The position numbers were made by a program, and so were the translations under genes. A DNA stretch of 64,000 bases from Limonium bicolor (Eukaryota; Streptophyta; Magnoliopsida; Caryophyllales; Plumbaginaceae). Of this stretch, positions 23,595-34,634 are shown piece by piece. Positions within the stretch are counted from its first letter, which is position 1, and the number at the start of each line of letters is the position of its first letter. The DNA lies in NCBI GenBank assembly GCA_023374045.1, contig CM041777.1:91196300-91260299 (forward strand). The letters are read 5' to 3'. The notes below the pieces were generated by a model that was not told the origin of the DNA, searched no databases, and saw only the letters and a list, made by a program, of their open reading frames with translations.

Positions 23595-24215
23595 CTTATA
23601 AAGTAAAAAGTAAGTTTATTAGTTTTCTTTACTTACTTATATCAACTAGAGAGTGGTGAGTCACCACACTTAAAAACCGGCCCCCTTTATTAGTATGAGG
23701 GTATTTTAGTCTTTGTTTGTCAATTTAATTACTTAATACAACATATGTTATAAACTAGCTTATAAAAATCACTATTCACCTAAACAAGGCACTTAGAAGT
23801 GAAATTTTTGATTTCCCATTAATATAGCCACCCAAATGTGATACTATATAGTACACATATATTTAAGAGTAATGATGGACATTTAGCCATTCAAAACTCA
23901 TTTACAAGACAATTTTTCAAAAATGTGCTTTAAGACTTCTTAAAGCACATTTTGTGTTTTAACTTGTTTTCAAGCTTGGTTTTCTTTGGTAATTGGTTTA
24001 ATATGTTCATTAGTGTATAAATGAGGTCTTGGTAAGCTCATTAGGTCTTACCCAAGTTTATCCCAAGCTTAGAGCACATTTTGGCTCTTATTGACTTTAA
24101 AGCACATTTTGTTTTGTTTTTGTTTAAATTTGTTTACTAAGGTTCTAAGACTCTTTTAGTCTTATTACACCCTATTTAGGTGTTTAAACAACATAACTAG
24201 GTTTGGGGTATTTCA

Positions 24216-24235
24216 ATCTACCCCCTTAAAAGAAC
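24216..24235 (-). promoter_or_regulatory. Polypurine tract of element 1
   Basis: In element sense AAAGTTCTTTTAAGGGGGTA abuts the 3' LTR. A second similar purine run (AAGGGGGGTAGA-like) lies near 24465-24475 and might be a second tract. Confidence 0.7.
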
Positions 24236-24507
24236 TTTGTCCCCAAAGTTCATACTTCCACATAACCTAAACATTAGAACATGAGAACACATATCAACAA
24301 CACTTCTATATCACATTAACAACATTTACATCATATCGGACACATGGTCCAAACAAAAAACATCACAACATCATCAGACTCAGCGGTCTGTAACATTAAC
24401 AAATGACAACACAACACAGACAATGTATTCAAAACATGTCATACACATAACCGAAACGGCTCTACCCCCCTTAAATAGGGGTACGCCCCGTACCCTTACA
24501 TACAACA

Positions 24508-27500
24508 CTAAGAAGTAAACAACGACGGGTACTTCGCCTTCATCTTATCTCCAGCTCCCAAGTGGCCTCCTCAACGTCCTGGTTAGACCAGAGAACTTCA
24601 CCAGTCTCACAGACTTATGGCGAGTGTGTCCGAGTCTTAGTGTCCAGAATCCGTACGGAGTCTCCACTGATCGCATGGTCGGCTCTAAAGTTAGCCTTTC
24701 AGGCTGAAGCACATGAGACGGATGAGACATATACTTCTTCAACTGGGACACATGAAATACATCATGTACCTTGCCCAGCTCGGCGGGTAATCAAGTCTAT
24801 AAGCTACCGGGCCGATCCGCTCCGTCACAAACATAAGGCCCCACATATTTTGGGCTCAACTTGCCTTTGGCCAAAACGAAACACTCCCTTCATGGGGGAT
24901 ACTCTCAAAAATACCTGATCGCCCACGGCGAACTCCAGGTCACGTCGGCGCACATCTGCGTACGACTTCTGTCTATCCTGAGCTGCTTCATGTTAGCCCG
25001 GATCTGGCGAACTTCTGCTGAACTTGCTCAAGATACTCTGGTCCTATAATGACCGTCTCACTGACTCATCCCAGTATAATGGCGTTGCGGCATGGTCTTA
25101 CCGTACAATGCTGGAAGGAGACATCTTGATCGATGCATGATGAAAAACTTAAATTGTTTAACTAAACTCGATTAGAGTAATTATCAATCCAGCTGGTCTG
25201 AAAGTAAGTGCACATGCACGTAGCATATCTCAAGTGTCTGAATAGTGCGCTCACTTGACCATCGGTATGTGGGTGAAACGCTGTACTCAATTTCAGTTCA
25301 GTACCCAACGCTTCTCGCGTAGACTTCCAATATCTGGATAAGAATCTGGTATCTCTGTCCGATACAATCGTTTTCGGTACACCATGATGTCTTACAATTC
25401 CTTATCAAAGAGTTCTTCCAATCTTGCCACTTTCAAGTGTCCTTCATCGGTATGAATCGAGCCACCTTGGTCAGTCGGTCTACCACAACCCAAATCATAT
25501 TCAGACCTCCCCTTGTAGGCGGAAGCCCTACACGAAGTCCATAGATATGTCATGGAACTTCCACTCCGGCACTGGCATTGGCTGTACCATACCACCAGGC
25601 CGTCGGTGCTCAAACTTGACCTTCTGACAAGTGAGACACCTCAACACATAGTCATTCACATCCTTTTTCATTCCAGCCCACCAGAAATATCTTTCATACC
25701 TTTATACATCTTTGAAGCTCCGGGGTGAATCGAGTAGTAGAACAATGGGATTCACTCAATATGCGCTCCTTCAACTCAGCGCTACTCTGGGTATACACAA
25801 CCGGCCATTAAGCCTAATCAGGTCATCATCGTGGAGTCTGAAGTCGTACTTCTGACCCTCGAATGTGCCATCAATAAGCTTCTGCCTAATCTCCACCATA
25901 TACTGATCCGTCATCTGAGCACTCCGCACCTCTTCAACCAAGCCAGTATGAGAGACTAGCGAATGGAGAGAGTGTGCTCGGCGACTCAATGCGTCAGCTA
26001 CCACATTTGCCTTACCCTCCTTGTACTGTAAATTGATGTCATAATCATTCAGAAATTCAACCCACCTTCTTTGCCTCATGTTCAACTCCTTCTGAGTGAA
26101 CAAGTACTTTAAAACTTGTGGTCAGAATAGATCGTCACACTTACCCCATACAAGTGATGTCGCCATATCTTCAGTGCGAAGACAATGGCCCCCAATTCTA
26201 AGTCGTGGGTAGGGTAGTTTCCTCATGCTTTTTCAGCTGTCGGGAGGCGTAAGCTACGACCTTCCCGTGTTGCATCAACACACAACCCATACCCCTGCCT
26301 GATGCGTCGCAATAGACCTCAAAACCATCTGGACCGTCTGGTAATGTCAGAACCGGTGCAGATGTCAGAGCATCCTTGAGACTCGCGAAAGAACTCTCAC
26401 AGTCGACTGTCCACTCGAATGGTGCATCCTTTTTCATCAAGGAAGTCATCGGCTTCGAGACACTGGAGAAGTTCTTCACAAATCTCCTATAGTAACCTGC
26501 CAGACCGAGGAAGCTCCTGATGTCGGTAACTGTCTTCGGCCTAGGCCAGGTGCGCACTGCATCTATCTTTGCCGGATCAACAGCGATCCCGGCCTCAGAA
26601 ATCACATGTCCAAGAAATGATACTTGGTTCAACCAAAATTCACACTTAGAAAATTTAGCATAAGCTGATTCTTTCTCAATGTTTGCAATACATCTCTCAG
26701 GTGGCTTTCATGCTCACCTCTCGATTTCGAATACACAAGTATGTCATCGATGAAGACTACCACTGATTTGTCCAACTGATCTTGGAACAAACGGTCATTA
26801 AGTCCATGAACTTTGCTGGTGCATTTGACAAGCCAAACGGCATAACTGTGAACTCATAATGCCCATACCTAGTTCTGAAAGCTGTCTTTTCGATATCACT
26901 GTCACGGATGGCAATCTGGTGGTATCCGGAACGTAGGTCTATCTTGGAGAATACTGATGCTCCCCTCAGCTGATCAAATAGATCGTCGATGCGTGGTAAG
27001 GGGTAACGGTTCTTCACCGTAACAGCATTCAGCTCCCGATAATCAATACAGGCGGAGGCTACCGTCCTTCTTCTTCACGAAGAGGACCGGCGCTCCCCAT
27101 GGTGAAACACTAGGGCGGATAAAGCCCTTGTCGAGTAGGTCTCTCAGCTGCTCCTTGAGCTCTGTCATCTCTGCTGGAGCCATACGATAAGGTGCTTTCG
27201 CAATGGGTCCGGTGCCCGGAACTAGATCAATCTCAAACTCAACCTCTCGTGCTGGCGGCATGCCCGGCAGTTCCTTAGGAAATACATCAGGAAACTCCGA
27301 CACTACCGGCACATCTGGGCTAAACTCAGGGTCTCTCTCTATGTCCTGGACATAGCAGAGGTATACATCACTCCCTCGTCGTAACTCGTGATACATAGCC
27401 ATGGCGGTGATGATCTGAGTCGAAGGCTCCCTGGGCCTCTGGCGGTAAGATATGGTAACCCCAGATGGACTCCGAAGAAGCAGTCGATGCTCGGCACACA

Positions 27501-27870
27501 GGATTCTGCCCTTGTACCGCTCCAACCAGTTCATCCCGACAATCACATCAAAGCCTAGTCCGTCGAACTCTATCAAGTCGATCGGAAACTCTTCACCCCT
27601 GATTCGAACAATAGCATCTCGGTAGTAGCGGGTACATCTGATCCGCTCTTTCGACGGGAGAGTGACCACGAAGTCTGGCATCTCTTCACCGTCTAACCCC
27701 AGCCTCTTCGCAAATGATAGCGAAATGAATGTGTGTGAGGCTCCAGAGTCGAACAAGATCGATGCATCCACGCCATTCACTGGAAAAGGTACCGGTGAGG
27801 ATTGTGCCGCTCTTGCCGGCTTCTGCCTTATTGCAGACACTCAGTATACCTCCCGTTCCGAGTGCACAGC
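24508..27870 (-). pseudogene. pol: Element 1 pol: protease, RT, RNase H, integrase, chromodomain-like tail (frame-broken)
   Basis: This is the Pol part of the polyprotein, used for maturation, reverse transcription and integration of the element. I start it at a splice acceptor TTAG|GC (27870), equivalent to AG|GC at 61374 in element 2. In order: protease [10 protein letters not shown] (DSG at 27742-27750), RT with [20 protein letters not shown] and the catalytic FIDD (26743-26754), RNase H with YCDASG, connection [10 protein letters not shown], integrase remains (about 25190-25770, including HHGVPKTIVSDRD), and a C-terminal VLWSNQDVEEATWE-type stretch typical of Tekay-like chromodomain tails. 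The TAG stop is at 24508-24510. Several one-base frame breaks occur, for example near 27045, 26780, 26200 and 25770. FIDD and DSG are retained. The element cannot make an intact Pol as read here. Confidence 0.9.
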
Positions 27871-28045
27871 CTAATTCATTGGCAAACTAATAAGTATTGG
27901 GTAACAACACGGTTTATATGCTTCAAACAACTCCACTTTATTCATTAACACACTTTTTACAACATTCATTGGCTTATACTGTCGCCATGATTCACACTTA
28001 CAACATCCTTAATACACACTGGTTTATCACATAATTATACAAGGC

Positions 28046-28816
28046 TTAAAACTGTCTGAAGGTCAAATTCAAACGTCCGGGTTTCATGTGTGTGGCATTG
28101 ATCACTGCCGACGGTGCGGTATTCAGTTTGATCTTTCTGATGCCATGGTATAGCATCCTTGATTGCCCACCCATGATTAATACATCTCCTGATTTCAACA
28201 ATAGCTTCTTGCGAGGTCAGCACGCTTCTGCTCGCCATACACAAACATGCGGTATCACCAATGGACCAAGACACCACGGGTACTCCCTTACTTAGAGACT
28301 CGGGTGTCTCGTCCTTGTCTTGGTGTATACCTAACCGTCCACCTTTCTGGTAGAAGTTCACAAGCATAGATCTGCTTTCACACTTGGAATTGAATCCGTT
28401 TCAACTTGTTGAGCAATTCCCACGGCGTGGTTAACGACCGCAAGGAACTCCTCTGGTATACTTGGTACTGTTGCTCCATCTTCAGCTCGTACTTCTTGAT
28501 ATGACTTGGTGTAAGGGTTCCAGTCCTTACCCATGCACATCATCTTCAACTGCATCCTTGCTCCGTTCGGTATTCGTGGTTCTGGTTTTGCTCCAGTTCG
28601 TCGCATCGTCTGATGATATGGATCCGGGTGTTGGAGCAAGATCAAGTCTATGGATTGTATTCCGGTGTCAGGATCCATTTAAAAGTATCATACCTGGCTG
28701 GATGACCTGACATTGCTCCAATGGAAAGTCGGTGATGTTGATGGTGGTTTCTTCAGGGTTTGGTGTGGGTGGGATTGGATAACATATATTGAAAGTTCCT
28801 TTAAGTTTAGAGTACT
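28046..28816 (-). pseudogene. Element 1 AlkB-type 2OG-Fe(II) dioxygenase exon (frame-broken)
   Basis: AlkB-family enzymes oxidatively remove methyl groups from nucleic-acid bases using Fe(II) and 2-oxoglutarate. This copy shows ICYP and PGMILL near its start (ATG at 28691), LKMMCMGKDWNP, NFYQKGGRLGIHQDKDE (HxD: His 28323-28325, Asp 28317-28319), distal LYHGI (His at 28145-28147) and GRLNLTFR before TAA at 28046-28048. So all three iron ligands and the RxNxTxR signature are present, but in more than one frame. There is a break near 28240 and at least one more in the N-terminal third (28590-28680). The exon can open at acceptor TAATTAG|AG (28816), which continues the Gag frame by phase. It most resembles plant ALKBH1-like proteins; that is from memory of the family. 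Confidence 0.85.
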
Positions 28817-28942
28817 CTAATTAGGTAAATCTCACACTATGCTTTATTTATTTACTCACATGGTTGTTTATTTAAACTCACTCACACACATGCATGTAAT
28901 GCGGTATGCAGACACTTATACATTCAACAGTTTAGGCGGTAC
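28817..28942 (-). other. Predicted 126-nt intron between zinc-knuckle exon and AlkB exon (element 1)
   Basis: It uses the same GT donor as the 1.07-kb intron and the nearer acceptor TTTACCTAATTAG. Splicing here would join Gag to AlkB in frame (one base from the donor side, then AG TAC TCT). Confidence 0.55.
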
Positions 28943-29282
28943 CTGGTCTAGAAGAGGGCCCTGGCGCCTCAGACCGGTCCACCACATTCAGGGTGGCCTT
29001 GTTGGACCCCGACCCCTTCCCTTCTGGGACTCTGTGTACCTCTGATCTGGGGGTGGCTGGTTTGCCGTCTTCTGGCCATCGGTGGTCGCAGTGGCCTTAC
29101 CCTTCCATTGCCCCTTGGGCCTGTAGTTCCTACTGTTGGGTTCTGCCAGCATTCATGATCGCGGTGACCCATCTTCTTACAGTATCGGCACTGAACATCG
29201 TTACCCTTGCAGTCCTTGCCGGGGTGGTCTCCGTTGCACCACTTGCAGTAATAGTGGCGCTCCGGTCCAGAGCCCGTGCTAG

Positions 29283-29365
29283 CTGCTATCACAATACACA
29301 ATCAATACTTGTTCCACAACTTATCAACATATACTCTAACTTATCACACAGGATTAGACAATTAC
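29283..29365 (-). other. Predicted 83-nt intron in element 1 gag
   Basis: CCTAAG|GTAATT to GATAGCAG|CTAGC. It separates the basic, glutamine-rich linker from the zinc knuckles. Element 2 has an intron-like segment at the same place (59967-60036). In element 1 the phase is off by one base, which I attribute to a small indel. Confidence 0.55.
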
Positions 29366-29623
29366 CTTAGGTGGGTAAGAACGTAGGGGCTTGGCCGCAT
29401 ACGCATAGGTGAGCTGCAGAGGCTCCTCAGCAGTGGTGGTCTGGGTCTGGCCCTTGCCACCTTGTTGCTGTCCTTTTCGGGACTGGGGGTATGATTTCTT
29501 CTTCTTCCCTCCCCACTGCCCTTGCGTGCCTTGGCCCTCGTTCTGAGCCTTGCGCTTGAGCGCACTCTCCTCGTCCCTCAGACGGACGGTGATCTCCACA
29601 ATAGTAGCGGCATGATAGCACTC

Positions 29624-29718
29624 CTATATTTAGGGTGTCAGTTATGCCCCGCCAAATAAATTCACAACACATTAACACATCATACACACTTATTCACATT
29701 ACACTGTAGTCCCTTTAC
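29624..29718 (-). other. Predicted 95-nt intron in element 1 gag, absent from element 2
   Basis: CTTTGCAG|GTAAAG to AATATAG|GAGTGC. Removing it joins YTTLQ to ECYHA, exactly matching the uninterrupted YTTIQECYD of element 2 (59596-59625). This is the cleanest intron evidence in the window, because the homologue shows the joined form. Confidence 0.8.
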
Positions 29719-30592
29719 CTGCAAAGTGGTATATCCAGTAGGCCCCATGCCGTAGCGTAGGCGATAGTTCAGTCCGTTGTAGAAAACGGTTCACAAGGAT
29801 CGGTCTGAGTAACCCAGATCCGGTAGCAGGTGGATAAGTCCGATGAAGGCTGAGTAGTACTCATCTACCGTCATCTTATCCCCTTGCCTCAGATTGTCCA
29901 ACTCCAGGCGCTTGGCCTCTTGCACATGTATAGGGTAGTATTTGGCTCGCAGCAGAGCCGTGTACTCCCTCCACTGAAAGTCGGGTCGGCAACTCTGCCC
30001 TCTCGCACAAGCTTCCACCAGTTTTGTGCCGAGCCCTTCAAGTAGTAAGCAGCAAGTCGTACCTTGACCTGCTCAGGTGGTGCTAGGGTTTCGAAGGCGG
30101 TCTCCATTTCGGAGATGTACGCCTCGAGCTTACGGGGATCGGTCTCCCACTGAATGAGGGCGGCCTCAGATCAGCCAACGCCTTGACCCAATTGGTCTCT
30201 CGTGGCGGTGGTGGTGGTGGCTGAACTCCGGGCTGTTGCCCTTGCTGTATAGCAGCAAACTAAATCGGGTACCACTGGGCTACGGCGGCTGCAACTGCCT
30301 CAGCCATGGTCTGTGCCGCAGTGTCATCGCCCTGGTCACCCATACCTCCAGTACCGCGCCCGCGGCCTCTACCTCGTGGTCTACCTGCCATCTGAATTCA
30401 TACGAACATCTCATTAGCATTATGCTTGCACACTTATCGGTCCAACGATTGTAACGCTTCCCGATAATAAGGTATCTCCACACTTAGTTAGTGGTCAACC
30501 TTTCCAAATCTGTTCACTTAGGTATCTGTAGTTAGGTTTCCTAACTCGGTATATCCCTAAGCTCGGTATTCTAGTCATCAGAGCGATACTTC

Positions 30593-30604
30593 GCTCTGAT
30601 ACCA
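30593..30604 (-). promoter_or_regulatory. Primer binding site of element 1, tRNA-iMet type
   Basis: In element sense TGGTATCAGAGC lies five bases after the 5' LTR. This is the classic complement of the initiator tRNA-Met 3' end and matches element 2 at 58761. Confidence 0.93.
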
Positions 30605-30609
30605 CTTTT

Positions 30610-33600
30610 TGTAACACCCCTACTACGCACAACTCATTACTTGAAATCGCAGCGGAAAATAAACGACTAAACCGTAACTAAACGATTGGTGCTACAACGC
30701 CGTCAACCACCCACGTGGTTAACAAGGCTGAATAAATACAAGTGTACCGGTCTGATGATCAGACTCCCGAGCATAGAACTAATAACCATATATATACATC
30801 AACAAATACCGAGTGTTTACATAATCCTTCACTGTATATCATCACTGTAAGCCATCAAATCAAGTATATAACACGCCACGGGAGCACAGGCGCATCCCGG
30901 GCAAAACATCCAAAAGTACTCCAAAAGTAAACTACACCCTAGGATCTAGAGCCACTCCGCTTCTTCGATCCTCATCCTGCAGTATAAGAAATATGGATCC
31001 CCCGAGGGGGTCAGCAACCCTTGGCTGGCATGGTTAACGCGGCCCATCGACTACCGGAATGCGCGCAACTATTTGTCATGATGACATGGTATTTATTTTA
31101 AACACACAACTCATACATATATAACATAACATGGGTATTGTACACATCATAACACACATCACAGACATACAATTCCTTTTAGGAAGAGAACCAACACAGT
31201 TAGTCCCCATTGAGAGCCTAGAGAATGTTGCCACGCTCATACTTAGCTCGTTACATAACTCGTTACCGTCCGGTTAGGTTGAACGGTTAACTTAACACAA
31301 GGTGCCTCGGATATAGTGATCCAAAGCACACCGAAATAACACATAGTATGCCCCTGAGGCCCGACGTGAGTCAGTAAAATAGCCTTGGTTAAGCTAAAGG
31401 GAAGGTTAGAAACCAAATTGAAACTTAACCATAACATACAGAGAGAATCGAACCGGTTATGACATCGACTCCCATACTCACACGCGTGGCCGGAACAGAC
31501 CGGACTCCTCACTTCTCCCGTTAGCCCTTGTTAGTAGTTCATCATTGAACTCAACAAACAATCCACAATAATAGGTCCAGTCTTGTTAGACACATACAAG
31601 GGAAGAGAGAGTCTTACTTAACAACATAATAATATTCAACAACTGTAAACTCTTTACATGGTTTAATCTTACAAAGTCATAAACACACAGAAAAACAAAC
31701 AACACACAAGCCGGTGTAAAACGGTAGGCAACAGACTGCAAGAAAACCATACCTTGGTCCTTGCCTTGACTTGTTTCCACCGTAGGTCACTCCTATACAG
31801 GATTCAAGAATGTCGGTTAATTAACTTAATTATCCTCCAAATTTACTAAGTGTTTAACATAATTATTTGACATGTTTAATGTCTAACTTTACCCTAGGTT
31901 ACCTTCATTACACACCCTAGGTTAACTACATAAGTCACATTCTTTCTGTTTTTTTTTTTAAATTTTTGGTATGTCCGACCCACCGTCCGACCCACAACTG
32001 GGTCGGACCCTTCCAGTGGTTTTCGGGTCTGAAGAACCTTACCATGTCCGACCCCATGTCCGACCCAACCTTCTGGGTCGGACCATTCCAGAGACATGTC
32101 CGACCCAAGTCCGACTCACTAGACTGGGTCGGACCATTTAGAGAACTTCAAACATACGTCCGACCCATGTCCGACCCACCCTTCTGGGTCGGACCATTAC
32201 AGAACATTTTACCGCCTTATAAACATGCCCGTCCGACCCACGTCCGACTCACTCGACTGGGTCGGACCGTTCCAGAACATTTTCCCTCCTTTGAAATATG
32301 ACCGTCCGACCCATGTCCGACCCACCCTTTTGGGTCGGACCATTACAGAACACATTCCTAACGTCTAACAGAGGCTGTCCGACCCACAACTGGGTCGGAC
32401 CCCTGGGTCGGACGTCCTCTAAACTTACTCAAACTTTGTCAAATCTTCACCAAACTTCTCCTAAAGCCTCTTAATGCTTCCTAACAACATTTGGTAACCT
32501 TATATCACATACAACATCTATGAAACTCATTTTCTAATTCCTTAAACTTTACTCATATCTTCACAAAATTCCTAACACTTACAATGTTTTTCCTAGTTTT
32601 TCAAGTGGTGTTTCATACCTATGATAACTACCATCCCAAAAGCTTTCTCCTTATATTAACATCATCTCCCAAGCATCATCTCCTAACTAACTCCTTATAT
32701 CCTTCTTGAAACTCTTTTCCTAGTGTACACCTCTCCTTATTTACCAAAGTTTGCCTAGGTATTTACCTAAGTCCCAAAGTGACTTTGGTACTTACTAAAT
32801 CTCAAGATCATGCCTAATTCCTTATTACACTCTAGAGTACTTCCTAGTTCATCAAAATTCCTTTAAAAACATCATGAACTCCTATTCATTTCCTACATTT
32901 TCTAACTCACCAAACCTTATGTAAACACTTAGAACTTCTTACTTCCTTACCATATTTGAGCGTGGATTCTCCTAGATACATTACTAACCAAAACACATTG
33001 TTTTTACCAACAAACAACCAAGAACACTAAATCCATCAAGCACTTATTATACACAAACTCCACTCACAAAGCACTACATCACATATAGTGCATAACTTAA
33101 ATTGCATGGCACTTAGGCCCTTAAATAACATGGCTCTTAGGCCCTTAAGATGCATAAATCATAAACACTGAATTTCCACAATATATTTGCCTTTAACCTG
33201 CAAATACACTCAACAAGACATATGTTATTTTACTAGTCTCCTTGAGACATTTACTAGGTCATTTACCATTTGCTCTTTAGGTAGTTTTAATAAGCATTTA
33301 TAAGCTCATTTCTCCTAAGGCATTAAACAACATAAGGTTAATAGATTTACCTCTTTTCCAAACAATTTCTTTCTTGTACAAGACCGGTAGGGTATTTGAT
33401 TCCTTGTCAGTTCAAACAATATACAAACATTATAAGAGTATGATTCAAGCTATAAGCTTCATCTCATTGTAAACCCTAATTTTACATTGTTTCAAAAACA
33501 TTAATGTAGTTGTTTTACCTTGATCTTTGAAGAGAGTTTGAATATAATAAAGAGAGGACTCACCTAGTCCATGAAGAGTTGAAATGAAGCTAGAACAAAG

Positions 33601-34629
33601 TCACACAAAGAGCTATATCAATGTGTATTTTCGGTCAAGGTAAAAACATGGAGGAAACATGATTTTTCTTTGAGATTCCTTACCTAGAAGCAAAGGAGAT
33701 CAACAATATGTCAAAATACAAGCTCAAGCTCCTTCAATGGTGGAACACCTTGGCACCGAAATGGGGCTCTTAGAGTTTTGAGAAGATAGGAATGAAGAGC
33801 TTGATGAGAGGAAGAGATTGGTGGTCTTAGAATTTGATTTGGACAAGTGAGCTTGATTTAGCAAGAGGTCAAAGATGGAGTTCTAATGGAGGTGGTGTGT
33901 ATTACCGTGGAAGAGAAGGAAGAAGAGAGGTGTGGAGCCGTGTGAACAAGAGGAGGAAATGAGAGAATGAGATAGAATTTGCTTTTAAGGGGATATTTAT
34001 GCTTATAAAGTAAAAAGTAAGTTTACTTAGTTTTCTTTACTTACTTATTATATCAACTAGAGAGTGGTGAGTCACCACACTTAAAAACCGGCCCCCTTTA
34101 TTAGTATGAGGGTATTTTAGTCTTTGTTTGTCAATTTAATACTTAATACAACATATGTATAAACTAGCTTATAAAAACCACTATTCACCTAAACAAGGCA
34201 CTTAGAAGTGAAAATTTTGATTTCCCATTAATATAGCCACCCAAATGTGATACTATATAGTACACATATATATTTAAGAGTAATGATGGACATTTAGCCA
34301 TTCAAAAACTCATTTACAAGACAATTTTTCATAAATGTGCTTTAAGACTTCTTAAAGCACATTTTGTGTTTTAACTTGTTTTCGAGCTTGGTTTTCTTTG
34401 GTAAATGGTTTAATATGTTCATTAGTGTATAAATGAGGTCTTGGTAAGCTCATTAGGTCTTACCCAAGTTTATCCCAAGCTTAGAGCACATTTTGGCTCT
34501 TATTGACTTAAAGCACATTTTGTGTTTGCATTTGTTTAAATTTGTTTACTAAGGTTTCTAAGACTCTTTTTAGTCTTATTACACCCTATTTAGGTGTTTA
34601 AACAACATAAATAGGTTTGGGGTATTTCA
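30610..34629 (-). repeat. 5' LTR of element 1 (4020 bp)
   Basis: It pairs with 20195-24215 and has the same TG...CA ends in element sense. Its palindromic array lies at 31971-32411. Confidence 0.93.
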
Positions 34630-34634
34630 GTACG
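34630..34634. repeat. Target-site duplication of element 1, right copy (GTACG)
   Basis: Identical to 20190-20194. Together they give the exact insertion point of element 1 in its host LTR. Confidence 0.95.

Larger units (their letters stand above)
20195..24215 (-). repeat. 3' LTR of element 1 (4021 bp)
   Basis: In element sense it starts TGAAATACCCCAAACC and ends GGGGTGTTACA. It is a near-perfect copy of 30610-34629, and most differences I see are one- or two-base indels. It contains a palindromic GTCCGACCCA array at 21551-21990. The ORFs here (for example 21515-21739 and 21550-21882) are side effects of that array. Confidence 0.93.
27871..28942 (-). other. Predicted ~1.07-kb intron enclosing the AlkB exon (element 1)
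   Basis: The donor is CCAG|GTACC, with the exon ending at 28943. The acceptor is AATTAG|GCTGTG, with the exon starting at 27870. By homology to element 2 the upstream frame leaves one base in the codon and the acceptor supplies two, so Gag and Pol join in frame when the AlkB segment is removed. If the intron is kept, translation stops five codons after the donor (TAA). Phase is deduced by aligning the two elements, because element 1 has an upstream frameshift. Confidence 0.6.
28943..30391 (-). pseudogene. gag: Element 1 gag: capsid domain and two zinc knuckles, with introns (frame-broken)
   Basis: Gag forms the virus-like particle and binds the genomic RNA. The start ATG at 30391 gives MAGRPRGRGRGRG, and element 2 also opens MAGRPRG. 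The capsid region has the retrotransposon-gag pattern: LAAYYLKGSAQNWW, LRAKYYPIHVQEAKR, MTVDEYYSAFIGLIHLLPDL. Two zinc knuckles follow: YCKWCNGDHPGKDC and CRYCKKMGHRDHEC. Predicted exons are 30391-29719, 29623-29366 and 29282-28943. Breaks include an in-frame TAG near the N-terminus (WYPI then stop) and frameshifts near 30010 and after the knuckles. The primer site lies about 200 bp upstream. Confidence 0.85.
20195..34629 (-). mobile_element. Element 1: complete Ty3/gypsy chromovirus carrying an AlkB exon
   Basis: The element is 14,435 bp and lies on the minus strand. Reading in its sense it has: 5' LTR 34629-30610, tRNA-iMet primer site, gag with three zinc-knuckle-upstream exons, an AlkB dioxygenase exon, protease-RT-RNase H-integrase, a chromodomain-like tail, polypurine tract, and 3' LTR 24215-20195. 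iMet priming, long LTRs and the tail motif point to a Tekay/Del-like chromovirus. Coding frames are broken by several small indels. The LTRs are nearly identical, so it inserted recently unless assembly polishing has masked differences. Confidence 0.92.

Noticed and set aside
28462..28710. Plus-strand ORFs opposite the element 1 AlkB and gag (also 28993-29370, 24562-24918)
   Set aside because: Antisense shadows of recognised minus-strand domains.
30593..30604. Fragment of a tRNA-Met gene
   Set aside because: Only the 12-base complement of a tRNA 3' end adjoining an LTR; it is the primer binding site.
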